Positions 8,824-18,252 of a stretch of 64,000 nt of DNA are shown here, one piece after another; the stretch's first letter is position 1; each line of letters begins with the position of its first letter. A program made the translations under genes and the position numbers. A model generated the notes under the pieces. It searched no databases and was not told the DNA's origin. It was given only the letters and a program-made list of their open reading frames with translations. The stretch spans positions 62,001-126,000 of the forward strand of contig NZ_JAFJSY010000004.1 in NCBI RefSeq assembly GCF_019857225.1, read 5' to 3'. The stretch is from Streptomyces plumbidurans. GTDB taxonomy: Bacteria; Actinomycetota; Actinomycetes; Streptomycetales; Streptomycetaceae.

Positions 8824-8912
8824 GGCGGTGAGGCTATCGGAAGCCGCAGGTCCCGCCGATATGCGGGACGTCTCGACGGGACAGGCGGCCGCACAGTTCC
8901 TACAGTCGGAAC

Positions 8913-11900
8913 ATGAGTGCCACTGTGGGGGCCGCCCCGAAGAAGGGCACCGCGGGCCCGGCCCGGCCGCCCGGAATCGGGCCGATGAGCAAGGTGCCCG
9001 ACGTATTCGCGGCCTTCTTCGGCGCCCTCGGGCTGTTCTGCGTCCTGCTGGCCCTCATCCCGCCGCTGCGCAGACTGCTGCGCCCGGTGGTCCGCTTCCT
9101 GGACCTGCTCATCGTCCCGGTCAGCGCCAATCTCGCCTACGCCGTCTTCCTCTTCCTGCTCGCCGCCGCGACCGCCTCCCGCAAGAAGATCGCCTGGTGG
9201 CTGGTGGTCGTCTACCTGGGCCTGCTGGTCCTCGACGACCTCCTCGGCGTGGCACTCGGCCTGTACGCCCAGTCCGTTCCGTCCCTCGTCGTCTGCTCCC
9301 TCGCGCTGGCCCTGCTGATCGTCGCCCGCGGGGAGTTCTACGCCGCCTCCAGACGCGCCGCCGTCCGCCGCGCCGTCGGCGTCCTGCTGGCCGGGCTCGC
9401 CCTCGGCCTCCTCGTCGGCTGGGGCCTGGTGGAGCTGTTCCCCGGCACGCTCCCGCGCGGCCAGCACCTGGCGTGGGCCGCCAACCGCGTCTGCGGCGGC
9501 CTGGTCTCGGCCCGGTCCTTCGACGGCCGCCCGCCCCGCGCCCTGTACTTCCTGCTCGGCCTGTTCGGCGCGCTCGCCCTGCTCAACGCCGCCGCCACCC
9601 TGTTCCGTTCGCAGCGCATGGAGTCCGCCCTGCACGGCGACGAGGAGTCCCGTATCCGCGCCCTGCTCGGGGCCTACGGCGAGCAGGACTCCCTCGGCTA
9701 CTTCGCCACCCGGCGCGACAAGGCCGTCGTCTTCTCACCCAGCGGCAAGGCCGCCGTCACCTACCGCGTCGAGGCCGGCGTCTGCCTCGCCGGCGGCGAC
9801 CCCGTGGGCGACCGGGAGGCCTGGCCGCACGCGATCGCCGCCTGGCTGGACGTGGCCCGCCGACACGCCTGGGCGCCCGCCGCCATGGGCGCCTCCGAGG
9901 ACGGCGCCAGGGCCTACGCACGGGCCGGACTCGGCGCGCTCCAGCTCGGGGACGAGGCGATCCTGTACCCGGCCGACTTCGACCTGGACGGCCGCGACAT
10001 GCGGGTCACCCGGCAGGCCGTGCACCGCGTCCGCCGCACCGGCGCCCACTGCCGCATCCGCCGCCACTCCGCCCTCACCGACGAGGAGATGGAGGAGATC
10101 GTCGACAAGGCGGACGCCTGGCGCGACACCGAGACCGAGCGCGGCTTCTCCATGGCCCTGGACCGCCTCGGCGACCCCGCCGACGGCGACTGCCTGCTCG
10201 TGGAGGCCCTCGGCGAGGACGGCCGCCTGCTCGCGCTGCTCTCCTTCGTGCCCTGGGGCCGCGACGGCATCTCCCTCGACCTGATGCGCCGTGACCGCAG
10301 CGCACCCAACGGCGTCATGGAGTTCATGGTCGACGAACTGTGCACGGCCGCGCCCAAATCCGGCGTGCGCAGGATCTCGCTGAACTTCGCCGTGTTCCGC
10401 TCCGCGTTCGAGGAGGGCGCCCGCATCGGCGCCGGACCGGTCCTCAGACTCTGGCGGCGACTGCTGCTGTTCTTCTCCCGCTGGTGGCAACTGGAGGCCC
10501 TCTACCGCTCCAACGCCAAGTATCACCCGCAGTGGTACCCCCGCTTCATCTGCTACGGCGACACCGGCTCCCTCGCCCGGATCGGACTGGCCTCCGGTAT
10601 CGCCGAGGGATTCGTTTCCGTACCGTCGCTGCGGAAACTCTGGGGGAAGGGGCACCACCCCAAGGGCTCGCCCAGACCCGCGACCACCGAGGGACTGCCG
10701 TCGCTGTCCGCGCTCGGCCTCGCCGGAGGGGACGAGGCCGGGCCCACAGACGCGTACGCCGGCCTGCCCGAGCAGGTCCGCGTCCGGCACCGCACCCTGG
10801 ACCGGCTGCGCGCGGACGGCACCGATCCGTACCCGGTCGACGTCCCCCGGCTCACCCATGCCCTGGCCGACGTCCGCGAGGGCGACCAGGTCACCGTCGC
10901 CGGACGCATCATGATCATCAGGGACTTCGGCGGCATCGTCTTCGTGGTGCTGCGCGACTGGTCGGGCGACCGCCAACTCGCCCTCACCCGCGAGGGGTCG
11001 GGACCCGCCCTCGACCGCTTCACCGCCGACACCGACATCGGCGACCACATCACGGCGACGGGCCGGGCAGGGGTGAGCCGCAGCGGCGAGCCCACGATCT
11101 TCGTCACCGACTGGCGGCTCGTCGGCAAGTGCCTGCGCCCGCTGCCCGACAAACGCCACGGCCTGGCCGACCCCGAGGCCAAGGTCCGCATGCGCTACGT
11201 CGACCTGATGTCCAGCCCCGACGCCCGCGCCGTCGTCCGCGCCCGCTCCACGGCCGTCCAGGCGCTGCGCCAGGGCCTGTTGCAGCGCGGCTACCTCGAG
11301 GTCGAGACGCCGATGCTGCAGCAGATCCACGGCGGCGCCAACGCCCGCCCCTTCACCACCCACATCAACGCCTACGACCTCGACCTCTATCTGCGCATCG
11401 CGCCGGAGCTGTACCTCAAGCGGCTGTGCGTCGGCGGCCTGGAGAAGGTCTTCGAACTCGGCCGCACCTTCCGCAACGAGGGCGTCTCCTACAAGCACAA
11501 CCCCGAGTTCACGATGCTGGAGGCCTACCAGGCCTTCGCCGACTACGACGTGATGCTCGACCTCGCCCGCGAACTGATCCAGCAAGCGGCCACCGCCGCC
11601 TTCGGCTCGCCCGTCGCCCGCAAGGACGGCGAGGAGCACGACATCTCGGGGGTGTGGCCGGTCAAGACGGTGCACGGCGCGATCTCGGAGGCCCTGGGGG
11701 AGGAGGTGGACGCCGACACGGAGCTGCCGGAGCTGCAGCGGCTGTGCGACGGCGCGGGAGTCCCGTACACCGCCGAGGACGGACGCGGCGACGTCGTCCT
11801 GGAGATGTACGAGCGCCTGGTCGAGGAGAAGACCCAACTCCCCACCTTCTACAAGGACTTCCCGACCGACGTCTCCCCGCTCACCCGCCGGCACCGCGTC

Positions 11901-12194
11901 GACCCACGGCTGGCCGAGCGCTGGGACCTGGTCGCCTTCGGTACTGAACTGGGCACCGCCTACTCGGAGTTGACCGACCCGGTCGAGCAGCGCCGGCGGC
12001 TGACCGCCCAGTCCCTGCTGGCCGCGGGCGGCGACCCCGAGGCGATGGAACTGGACGAGGACTTCCTCGACGCCCTGGAGTACGCGATGCCGCCCACCGG
12101 CGGCCTGGGGATCGGCGTCGACCGCCTGGTCATGTTCCTGACGGGCCTGACGATCCGTGAGACGCTGCCGTTCCCCCTGGTGCGCCGCCGCTGA
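8913..12194 (+). CDS. lysX: Bifunctional lysylphosphatidylglycerol synthetase / lysine--tRNA ligase LysX
   Basis: A 1093-residue fusion. The first 240 residues hold about six membrane helices. Residues about 270-590 form the MprF-type synthase/GNAT-like domain (DUF2156) that moves lysine from Lys-tRNA to phosphatidylglycerol. An OB-fold anticodon-binding domain follows at about 640-760, then a class II LysRS core to the C-terminus. The core has motif 2 ([20 protein letters not shown]) and motif 3 ([13 protein letters not shown]). The architecture matches mycobacterial LysX, which lowers the negative charge of the membrane and protects against cationic peptides. TACAGT 6 bp before the ATG, with no Shine-Dalgarno sequence, suggests a leaderless transcript. 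Confidence 0.95.
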   Translation: MSATVGAAPKKGTAGPARPPGIGPMSKVPDVFAAFFGALGLFCVLLALIPPLRRLLRPVVRFLDLLIVPVSANLAYAVFLFLLAAATASRKKIAWWLVVVYLGLLVLDDLLGVALGLYAQSVPSLVVCSLALALLIVARGEFYAASRRAAVRRAVGVLLAGLALGLLVGWGLVELFPGTLPRGQHLAWAANRVCGGLVSARSFDGRPPRALYFLLGLFGALALLNAAATLFRSQRMESALHGDEESRIRALLGAYGEQDSLGYFATRRDKAVVFSPSGKAAVTYRVEAGVCLAGGDPVGDREAWPHAIAAWLDVARRHAWAPAAMGASEDGARAYARAGLGALQLGDEAILYPADFDLDGRDMRVTRQAVHRVRRTGAHCRIRRHSALTDEEMEEIVDKADAWRDTETERGFSMALDRLGDPADGDCLLVEALGEDGRLLALLSFVPWGRDGISLDLMRRDRSAPNGVMEFMVDELCTAAPKSGVRRISLNFAVFRSAFEEGARIGAGPVLRLWRRLLLFFSRWWQLEALYRSNAKYHPQWYPRFICYGDTGSLARIGLASGIAEGFVSVPSLRKLWGKGHHPKGSPRPATTEGLPSLSALGLAGGDEAGPTDAYAGLPEQVRVRHRTLDRLRADGTDPYPVDVPRLTHALADVREGDQVTVAGRIMIIRDFGGIVFVVLRDWSGDRQLALTREGSGPALDRFTADTDIGDHITATGRAGVSRSGEPTIFVTDWRLVGKCLRPLPDKRHGLADPEAKVRMRYVDLMSSPDARAVVRARSTAVQALRQGLLQRGYLEVETPMLQQIHGGANARPFTTHINAYDLDLYLRIAPELYLKRLCVGGLEKVFELGRTFRNEGVSYKHNPEFTMLEAYQAFADYDVMLDLARELIQQAATAAFGSPVARKDGEEHDISGVWPVKTVHGAISEALGEEVDADTELPELQRLCDGAGVPYTAEDGRGDVVLEMYERLVEEKTQLPTFYKDFPTDVSPLTRRHRVDPRLAERWDLVAFGTELGTAYSELTDPVEQRRRLTAQSLLAAGGDPEAMELDEDFLDALEYAMPPTGGLGIGVDRLVMFLTGLTIRETLPFPLVRRR

Positions 12195-12214
12195 ACATGG
12201 TGCGCCGTCGCTGA
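12178..12214 (+). repeat. 20-bp-period duplication of the lysX 3' end
   Basis: The final lysX codons and stop (TGGTGCGCCGCCGCTGA, 12178-12194) recur at 12198-12214 with one C-to-T change. The second copy would encode M-V-R-R-R-stop in place of L-V-R-R-R-stop. It is non-coding as it stands. Confidence 0.8.
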
Positions 12215-12309
12215 GCGCGCCGCCGGCCGCTGTGGGCCGAGCGGGTGTTTTTCGCGCCCGTGCCGGTGTCGCGGCGGGCGCGGCGCCCCGGTTGGGCGAC
12301 TGATGGATC

Positions 12310-13158
12310 ATGAAGAAGGATCAGTTGCTCACGCGGCGCCGGGCGTTGCTCGCCGGCGCCGTCGCTCTGGGCGCGGCCGGCACCGCCGGTGCACTCGCCC
12401 TGAGCGGGGGCGAGGAGCCGGTCCGGCGCACCCCCGCCCCCGCCCCGGCCGCAGGCCCGCAGTCGCACACCGCGCTCAAGTCGTCCGCCTTCCGCCTCCA
12501 GCCGTTGACCGGATACGGAGCACCCCCGCGCGCGGCTCCCGCCAAGGTCCCGGTGCGGCACGAGCCGTTCCTGCGGATGCCCGGACACGGCCGCACCATC
12601 GTGCTGACCTTCGACGACGGGCCGGACCCCCGCTACACGCCGCACATCCTGGACACCTTGGCCGAGTACGACGTCCGGGCCACGTTCTTCGTGTGCGGGG
12701 AGATGGCCGACTGGAACCGGGACCTGCTGGCCCGCATGGCCGACGAGGGACACATCGTGGGGAACCACACCTGGTCCCACCCGCTGCTGACCCGCCTGAA
12801 ACGCTCCCGGATCCGCTCCGAGATGGAGCGCACCAGCGACCTCATCGAGAAGGCGTACGGACAGCGGCCGCAGTGGTTCCGCGCCCCCTACGGCGCCTGG
12901 AACCGCGCGGCCTTCCAACTCGGCGCCGAAATGGGCATGGAGCCGCTGGCGTGGACGGTCGACACCCTCGACTGGACCACCCCCGGCACCCGCAGCATCA
13001 TCCACCGGGTCGAGCACGGCGCCGCCCCCGGCGTCGTGGTGCTCTCGCACGACGCCGGGGGCAACCGCTCGCAGACCGTACGCGCCCTGCGCACCTGGCT
13101 GCCGCATCTGCTGGACTCCGGCTACCACGTCACCCTGCCGAGACGGCGCTACACCTGA
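12310..13158 (+). CDS. Tat-exported polysaccharide deacetylase (NodB domain)
   Basis: A 282-residue protein. A twin-arginine signal (TRRRALLAGAVALGAAG) precedes a Pro/Ala-rich linker. A carbohydrate esterase family 4 domain occupies about residues 95-275. Motif 1 TFDDGPD supplies the catalytic base and metal Asp, motif 2 HTWSHP the metal histidines, motif 3 RAPYG, and the C-terminal VVVLSHD the catalytic His. All key residues are present, so it should be an active metal-dependent deacetylase of peptidoglycan or another N-acetyl glycan outside the membrane. The start is ATG 12310; no convincing Shine-Dalgarno sequence is seen. It is convergent with the sortase gene, 31 bp apart. Confidence 0.9.
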   Translation: MKKDQLLTRRRALLAGAVALGAAGTAGALALSGGEEPVRRTPAPAPAAGPQSHTALKSSAFRLQPLTGYGAPPRAAPAKVPVRHEPFLRMPGHGRTIVLTFDDGPDPRYTPHILDTLAEYDVRATFFVCGEMADWNRDLLARMADEGHIVGNHTWSHPLLTRLKRSRIRSEMERTSDLIEKAYGQRPQWFRAPYGAWNRAAFQLGAEMGMEPLAWTVDTLDWTTPGTRSIIHRVEHGAAPGVVVLSHDAGGNRSQTVRALRTWLPHLLDSGYHVTLPRRRYT

Positions 13159-13189
13159 CCCGCATGTCGCCCGCCCGGCCGGGGTTTTC

Positions 13190-13855
13190 TCACTGGACCT
13201 CGACCAGGCGGGCGAACACGACGACATTCCCGTCGTAACCGTGTTGCTTGGAGAAACCGCCTCCGCAGGTGATGACCCGCAATTCCGGAGCGCCCTTGGA
13301 CGCGTAGACGCGATCTCCGGGGAAGTTCTTCTTGTCGAAGACCTCGATGCCGTAGATCTCGAACACGGCGGTCCTTCCGTCCTTTCGGGCGACCTCGACG
13401 CGATTTCCCTTTTTCAGGGCCCCGAGGTTGTAGAAGACGGCGGGCCCCTGTTTGTTGTCGACATGGCCCACCACAACCGCGGTGCCCTTTTCGCCGGGAG
13501 TCACCCCACCGGTGAACCAGCCCGCCAGATTCGGGTCCTCGGGCGGCGGCGCCGCGACCCAGCCGTCCACGTCCAGACCCACCGGCATCACCGGCGCGTC
13601 GACCCGGATGGTGGGAATCCTGACCCGGTCGGGCAGCGCGTACGGCAGAGCCTGGACGGTCGGCGTGGCGCCCGGGACCCGGCTGTCGGCCGCGGCGGCG
13701 GAGGCGGGCTGCGGGGGACCCACGTCGAATTCGCCCGAGCCGTTGCGAATGAGCGCGAGGCCGGTCAGCAGGACAAGCGCTATCACGCCCCAAGGAGCGC
13801 GCTTCTTGCGCCGCTCCTCCTCTTCAGCCAGTTCGGCCAGCTCGGACGCCGCCAT
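13190..13855 (-). CDS. Class F sortase
   Basis: A 221-residue sortase. A charged cytosolic N-terminus leads into one membrane helix (APWGVIALVLLTGLALIRNG, about residues 20-40) and a sortase domain from about residue 80. The catalytic His lies in VVVGHVD, the Cys in LRVITCGG, and the Arg candidate is in VVVFARLVEV near the C-terminus. Class F sortases are actinobacterial; their substrates and role are poorly defined. ATG 13855 has GAGAGGGG at 7 bp. It lies divergent from a small secreted membrane-anchored protein at 14188 that has a paralogue at 14835. Neither has an LPxTG motif, so they are neighbours but not obvious substrates. Confidence 0.9.
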   Translation of the reverse strand: MAASELAELAEEEERRKKRAPWGVIALVLLTGLALIRNGSGEFDVGPPQPASAAAADSRVPGATPTVQALPYALPDRVRIPTIRVDAPVMPVGLDVDGWVAAPPPEDPNLAGWFTGGVTPGEKGTAVVVGHVDNKQGPAVFYNLGALKKGNRVEVARKDGRTAVFEIYGIEVFDKKNFPGDRVYASKGAPELRVITCGGGFSKQHGYDGNVVVFARLVEVQ

Positions 13856-14187
13856 TCGTCACCCCTCTCGACGCGACCGTCGCCACGTCATTCGCGCATA
13901 CGGCAACGCTAAATGCCGCGCAGGCGACCGGCGACGGGGCGGGGGCGAACGGGTGGCTCGTACGCCTTCGGTGCGCCATCCGAGTTGCCACGGACAGGAA
14001 ATTTCCGGTGCTCCCGTGACCTGCGGCGATATCGGATTGCGCGGGAACCGCCCGGCGTGTCCTCTCACCAATACGGACCATCGCCGAAATGCGGGCGCGT
14101 GCAAGGCATCTGAGGGTCTTTCTGGGAGGCGCTTTCTCGCCGACAGACCGGGGACGGGCCCCGGGGGTGCCTTCCGCGGAGGATCAC
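13856..14187. other. 332-bp divergent intergenic region
   Basis: No gene is visible. The region must hold the promoters of the divergent sortase and secreted-protein genes. A perfect 10-bp palindrome GGAAATTTCC lies at 13997-14006, the only AT-rich core in the region and a candidate operator. GCGGAGGA just before 14188 is the ribosome-binding site of the plus-strand gene. I found no riboswitch fold that I recognise. Confidence 0.5.
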
Positions 14188-14685
14188 ATGAGTACTCATC
14201 GTGCCCTGGCGGTCTCTGCCGCCGCGGTCGCCGCCCTCGGCCTCGCCGCGCCGGTGGCCGTCGCGCGCGACGGCATGAACATCAACCCCACCAACATCGT
14301 CGCCCTGCCCAGCGTCATCGCCCGCGGCGGTCAGCTGACCATCACGGTCGACGGCTGCCCGACAGGCGGCGAGGCCACCTCGGACGCCTTCCCGAGGACG
14401 CATCTGTCGATGCTCCCCGGCACCAACAGCACGGCGAAGGGGACGGCGACGGTCAACAGGAACGCGAGAAACGGTTCGCACAGCATCACCGTCGTGTGCG
14501 GTGGCAAGTCGCTGACGAACCCCGCCGCGTTCACCGTCATCGGCGGTGTCCAGGGCGGCCTCGGCGGCTCCAGCTCCAGCGGTGCGACGCCGACCGACAT
14601 GGCCATCGGCGGCGGGCTCGTCGCCGCGGCGGTGCTGGCCGGCGGGTTCTTCTGGATGCGGCGCAGGTCCGAGAAGCGGATCTGA
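14188..14685 (+). CDS. Secreted membrane-anchored protein, paralogue of the 14835 gene
   Basis: A 165-residue protein of unknown function. It has a Sec signal peptide (AVSAAAVAALGLAAPVAVA) and a single Ig-like or beta-sandwich region with the pattern NINPTNIVALPSVIARGG. Two Cys (in VDGCPTGG and VVCGGKS) could form a disulfide. A Gly/Ser linker leads to a C-terminal membrane helix ending in RRRSEKRI. This is a stop-transfer tail without LPxTG. It shares layout and the D/N-I-x-P...LPS..A.GG pattern with the convergent gene at 14835. Start ATG 14188 follows GCGGAGGA. It lies beside a class F sortase. Confidence 0.75.
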   Translation: MSTHRALAVSAAAVAALGLAAPVAVARDGMNINPTNIVALPSVIARGGQLTITVDGCPTGGEATSDAFPRTHLSMLPGTNSTAKGTATVNRNARNGSHSITVVCGGKSLTNPAAFTVIGGVQGGLGGSSSSGATPTDMAIGGGLVAAAVLAGGFFWMRRRSEKRI

Positions 14686-14738
14686 CCCCCCTCGCCCCTT
14701 CTTCGGAGAGCCTTTCGCACGGCTGCCCTCGCACGGCC

Positions 14739-14787
14739 ACAGGTCTTCGCCCCGGAACCCAAGAGAAGTTCCGGGGCGAAGACCTGT
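14739..14787. terminator. Bidirectional terminator, 20-bp perfect stem
   Basis: Arms at 14739-14758 and 14768-14787 are perfectly complementary, around a 9-base loop. It lies between two convergent genes and can terminate both. There is no T-tract, as is common in Streptomyces. Confidence 0.9.
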
Positions 14788-14834
14788 CGTGCGTTGTCGT
14801 GCACGGTCGTGCGGTGGCGGATGCTGCCGGGCCG

Positions 14835-15386
14835 TCAGGCCTCGTCCTCGCCGCGGCGGCGCGAGAAGTGGTACGCCGCTCCGACCGAAGCGGCGATGAG
14901 CGCCGCGCCCATCCCGATCTCCTTGAGGTCGAACCCGGCGATGCTGCCGCCCTCGCCGGCCTGCACCCCTCGCTGCGGGGTGACCGGCACCGGCGTGGGA
15001 TTGACCGGTACCGGGGTGGGGTGGCGGGGATGGCCGCCCGCGACGGTCAGATCCGTGGAGCCGCTCGCACCGTCACAGGTGAACGTCACCCGGTAGACCG
15101 CGCCCGGCCTGGCGTCCCGGTCGACCGTCGCCGCCCCCCAGGACTGCCCCGGCCGGATCACGACCGTGTCGAACACCGCCGACCTGACCGTGGCCGGGCC
15201 CCTGCAGTCGCCGTCCCGGTTCACATGCAGGGTGACATGGCCGCCGGCCGCGACGGTCGAGGGCAGAACGGTGAAGGCGAACGGGGTGATGTCGTGGCCG
15301 TCGCCCTTGGCGAGGGCGGCCGGTGCGGAGAGGGCGAGGGCGCCAAGGCCCAGCAGTGCGGCCGAAGCGACGCGTATCGCGCGCAT
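14835..15386 (-). CDS. Secreted membrane-anchored protein, paralogue of the 14188 gene
   Basis: A 183-residue protein with a Sec signal (ASAALLGLGALALSAPAALA), a beta-rich domain starting HDITPFAFTVLPSTVAAGG, two Cys (GDCRGP and FTCDGA) placed as in the 14188 product, and a Pro-rich linker with two PTPVPV repeats. A C-terminal membrane helix ends in SRRRGEDEA. ATG 15386 is preceded by GGAGGAACACC. Function unknown. The two paralogues face each other across a strong shared terminator, so they are probably controlled separately. Confidence 0.75.
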   Translation of the reverse strand: MRAIRVASAALLGLGALALSAPAALAKGDGHDITPFAFTVLPSTVAAGGHVTLHVNRDGDCRGPATVRSAVFDTVVIRPGQSWGAATVDRDARPGAVYRVTFTCDGASGSTDLTVAGGHPRHPTPVPVNPTPVPVTPQRGVQAGEGGSIAGFDLKEIGMGAALIAASVGAAYHFSRRRGEDEA

Positions 15387-15584
15387 GGTGTTCCTCCGGT
15401 CCCCGAGGAGCAGCTGCGGACCCTTTCCGCTTTCGTGATAAATGCACCTCGATGACCGAAACGCTAGGAACGGACGTGCGGATGCGCGATCGCAGTAGCG
15501 CGAATGGGGCAACCGTGTGGGCCACCCAGGGGACGGCGACGGCGTGGCGCGCGTCCCTGGGTGGTCGTACGGCGCGAGGGACCG

Positions 15585-16349
15585 TCAGCCGTGAAGGTGC
15601 GGGAAGAGGGTGAGGAACGGTGAGGCCGAGGCGGTGATGCCCCGTGAGTAGGGCGCGTCGAAGTCCCAGATCAGGAACAGCAGGAACGCGATCAGCGCGG
15701 AGAACAGCCCGGCGAGGACCAGTTCGCGCACGGTGCGCCGGATCTGCAGCGCGAAGACCATGCCGATGGTGACCACGGCCCCGGCGAGCAGACCGAACCA
15801 CACGACGCCCGGCATGGTCGCCCCCATGGAGTCGGCCCGGGCGCTGCGAGCCGTGTCCGCCGCGGTGACCTGGTCGAGGAGCGGCTGGTAGGCCTGGGAC
15901 TCGAAGTCCGTCCTCGGCTGGTAGTCGGTGACGTCCGCGCGGATGCGGTCGAAGAGGGCGTCACCGCGCGGGGTCAGACGCCCGTCGTCGTTCATCGTCT
16001 TCCACTCGGTGTTGACGACCTGTCCGACATAACTGTTGACGTCCTCCCGGATCCGGTCCCGGACGTCGGCCGGATAGACCCGCACCCGCTCCGAGATCTC
16101 GTGCAGCGCGACGGCCTCCGCCTGCACATGGTCCTGGGCGGCGCTGCGCCCCTCCCACACCCCCGCGATGGCCAGGCCCAGGACGATGGCGTACACCACG
16201 CCGATCCACATCGTCATGTACTCGATGACGTCCGGGGTCTCGCTGGTGTCCTCGTCGTCGGGCGCGGCCCGGTGCCGTACCAGGGTGACGATGATCACCA
16301 CGGCGCATGCGGCCAGCATCGCGAGGGTGAGAACAAGCCATTCCGGCAA
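15585..16349 (-). CDS. Bestrophin-like (DUF4239) membrane protein
   Basis: A 254-residue membrane protein with an N-terminal helix (WLVLTLAMLAACAVVIIVTLV), a second helix (MWIGVVYAIVLGLAIAGV), a soluble charged middle (EAVALHEISERVRVYP), and two C-terminal helices. The order and the IGVVYAIVLG motif fit the DUF4239 or bestrophin-like group; an anion-channel role is only inferred. The start is TTG 16349, chosen because GGAGG lies 6 bp upstream and no other start has such a site. It is 16 bp downstream of the Pro-rich gene on the same strand, so they are probably one operon. Confidence 0.75.
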   Translation of the reverse strand: MPEWLVLTLAMLAACAVVIIVTLVRHRAAPDDEDTSETPDVIEYMTMWIGVVYAIVLGLAIAGVWEGRSAAQDHVQAEAVALHEISERVRVYPADVRDRIREDVNSYVGQVVNTEWKTMNDDGRLTPRGDALFDRIRADVTDYQPRTDFESQAYQPLLDQVTAADTARSARADSMGATMPGVVWFGLLAGAVVTIGMVFALQIRRTVRELVLAGLFSALIAFLLFLIWDFDAPYSRGITASASPFLTLFPHLHG

Positions 16350-16365
16350 GAGTTTCCTCCAGGAA

Positions 16366-16995
16366 TCAGCGCGCCCGCAGGGCGGCGACGGCGATCACGG
16401 CGGGCGCCGTGATGAGCAGGACGAAGACGATCGGTGAGGTGCTGCCGTGCGACGGTGCCGTGCGCACCGGCGCCCGGTAGTGCGGATAGGTCACATGGAC
16501 CACGCGGGGAGGCCGGCTGGGCCGCGCCGAGTGCGCCGGTGTCGGCGTGGGGGCCGGGGGCGGTGCGGCCGCGGGTGGGGGCGTCGGGCTCGCGCTCGGG
16601 CGCGGCGGGGCGGGCCGCGCGGGGGGAGGCGGCGGTTTCGGCGTGCGGGTGGGCGTGGGTCTGGGCCTGGGTGCGGGCTTCGGCGGGGGCGAGGGCTTCG
16701 GCTTCGGCGGCGGGGGCGTTGGAGTGGGTGTGGGTGTGGGTGTGGGTGTGGGTGTGGGAATCGGCGTATGTGTCGGCGTGGGCTCCGGGCACAGCGGGGG
16801 AGTCGGCCAGGAGAGGTCTCCGGCGACCGCCACCGCCCGGGTGCCGTCCGGGCCCGTCGAGGCGTAGGCGCAGGCGTCGGCCCGCGCCGGTCCCGCCGGT
16901 GCCCCCACCAGCAGCCAGGTGAGCGTCGCCACGGCCAACGCCCTTGCGGCGAAGGTGGTTTGGGTCGATTCGGGTCCATGCACGACGAAGATCAT
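16366..16995 (-). CDS. Secreted Pro/Thr-rich protein with C-terminal membrane anchor
   Basis: A 209-residue protein. A signal peptide (ALAVATLTWLLVGAPAGPARA) is followed by a short globular part with two Cys, then about 100 residues of low complexity dominated by Pro, Thr, Lys and Ala, including a run of Thr-Pro pairs. The C-terminal membrane helix is IVFVLLITAPAVIAVAAL with a positive tail. The Pro-rich part would span the cell wall, and Thr-Pro runs may be O-mannosylated in actinobacteria (inference). AAGG precedes ATG 16995. It lies upstream of the bestrophin-like gene by 16 bp. No family recognised. Confidence 0.65.
   Translation of the reverse strand: MIFVVHGPESTQTTFAARALAVATLTWLLVGAPAGPARADACAYASTGPDGTRAVAVAGDLSWPTPPLCPEPTPTHTPIPTPTPTPTPTPTPTPPPPKPKPSPPPKPAPRPRPTPTRTPKPPPPPARPAPPRPSASPTPPPAAAPPPAPTPTPAHSARPSRPPRVVHVTYPHYRAPVRTAPSHGSTSPIVFVLLITAPAVIAVAALRAR
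16724..16759. repeat. Hexanucleotide tandem repeat (GTGGGT)5 plus GTGGGA
   Basis: Five perfect GTGGGT units followed by GTGGGA, in the coding frame of the Pro-rich protein, where the complement reads as alternating CCC and ACA (Pro-Thr). Changes in copy number would keep the frame and only alter spacer length. Confidence 0.9.
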
Positions 16996-17161
16996 GAGCC
17001 TTGGCGACGCACGGCACGCCGGAGCCCGCCGGGATTGGCCCGAACGAAGGATCAGGCGTGCGCGGCCGTTTGACCGGCCGCCGCCCGGGTGCCCATGGAT
17101 GCGCACGCGTGTGCGAGATGGCGCCCCGGCGTCACAGGTTCCGGAAAGAAATTTGTGAGGC

Positions 17162-17197
17162 GGTTGAACACAACCACCCGTCCCGTTCGTACCCATG
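17162..17197 (+). promoter_or_regulatory. Possible promoter of the repeat lipoprotein gene
   Basis: GGTTGAACACAACC contains a 5-bp inverted repeat and a TGAACA element; CGTACC follows at about ECF-promoter spacing. Together they resemble -35 and -10 elements of SigE-type promoters, but the match is loose and the transcription start is unknown. Confidence 0.3.
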
Positions 17198-17254
17198 CTC
17201 GTGCGGCGGCGCAGCAGGGCGCTGCAACACCCTTGTGAGTATGGGGAGTTGACG

Positions 17255-18208
17255 ATGAAGACCTCCTGGCGGAGCGCCTCACTCGTGGCAAGCGCTGCGG
17301 CTGTGCTGGCGCTGACGACGGCGTGCGGTCAGGAAAGCGGCACGTCGGCGTCGGTCGGCAGCCAGAACGTGGGTGCCACGGCCGCCGCGGGCGGCTACGG
17401 CAGCGTCGGTGCCGGCGGCACGGCGAGCGCCAGTCCCGGCAACGGCTACGGCGCCGACGGGCAGGCCCAGGTCCCGGCCGCGGGCAAGCTCGCCGTCACC
17501 CAGAACGCCAAGCTCGGCAAGGTGCTGACCGACGGTGCGGGCAAGACCCTGTACCGCTTCGACGACGACACCGCCGAGCCCCCCAAGTCCAGTTGTGACG
17601 GCGACTGCGCCAAGGCCTGGCCGCCCGTTCCCGCGGACGACGCCACCGCCGGCGCCGGTATCGACAAGGCCCTGCTCGGCGAGGTCACCCGGTCCGACGG
17701 CTCCAAGCAGCTGACCATCGGCGGCTGGCCGGCGTACCGCTATGCCAAGGACACCAAGGCCGGCGACATCACCGGCCAGGGCGTGGGCGAGAAGTGGTTC
17801 GCGCTCGCCCCCGACGGCAAGAAGGCCACCCTCGCCAGCCTGCCGGGCCTGTCGGTCCGCAACGACCCCAAGTTCGGCAAGATCGTCGTCGACAAGAACG
17901 GCAGGACGGTCTACCGCTTCATCAAGGACGTGGCCTGGCCCGACCCGATCTCCAACTGCACCGGTTCCTGCCTGGAGAAGTGGCCGGCCGTCGCCCCGGT
18001 GAAGGCCGACGACACCAAGGGCATCGAGAAGAAGGGCCTGATGGGCTTCACCCGCCCCGACGGTGTCAAGCAGATGACCGTCGACTGCTGGCCCGCGTAC
18101 ACGTTCTCCGGCGACAAGGCACCCGGGGACACCAACGGCCAGGGCGTGGGCGGCACGTGGTACGTCATGTCGCCCGACGGAAAGCCGGTCGGCGCGCCGA
18201 AGAAGTAG
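17255..18208 (+). CDS. SCO0930-type lipoprotein with two secreted repeats
   Basis: A 317-residue exported protein. The signal peptide ends at LTTACG, giving a probable lipid-modified Cys24 (the -3 position is Thr rather than Leu). A Gly/Ala/Ser linker follows. Two copies of the PF03640-type repeat (COG4315) begin at about residues 86 and 206: KLGKVLTDGAGKTLYRF and KFGKIVVDKNGRTVYRF. Each is followed by a Cys-x3-Cys pair (SCDGDC, NCTGSC) and a Trp-Pro motif. Each repeat block also contains GGWPAYRY or DCWPAYTF. Function is unknown in the family. GGGGAG lies before ATG 17255. It is upstream of the methyltransferase-GGDEF/EAL pair but separated from it by a terminator. Confidence 0.85.
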   Translation: MKTSWRSASLVASAAAVLALTTACGQESGTSASVGSQNVGATAAAGGYGSVGAGGTASASPGNGYGADGQAQVPAAGKLAVTQNAKLGKVLTDGAGKTLYRFDDDTAEPPKSSCDGDCAKAWPPVPADDATAGAGIDKALLGEVTRSDGSKQLTIGGWPAYRYAKDTKAGDITGQGVGEKWFALAPDGKKATLASLPGLSVRNDPKFGKIVVDKNGRTVYRFIKDVAWPDPISNCTGSCLEKWPAVAPVKADDTKGIEKKGLMGFTRPDGVKQMTVDCWPAYTFSGDKAPGDTNGQGVGGTWYVMSPDGKPVGAPKK

Positions 18209-18252
18209 GCATCACCTCCCCAGGGTTGTTGCACCGGACGCGCGTTCGGCCC

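Noticed and set aside
9735..12311. An 858-codon minus-strand frame over lysX
   Set aside because: Shadow of lysX codon bias; it has no ribosome-binding site or recognisable domain.
13856..14187. A cyclic-di-AMP riboswitch before the 14188 gene
   Set aside because: Its conserved core elements are not seen; only a short palindrome and a ribosome-binding site are present.
16724..16759. CRISPR array
   Set aside because: The six-base units have no spacers; it is a simple coding repeat, and no cas genes are in the window.
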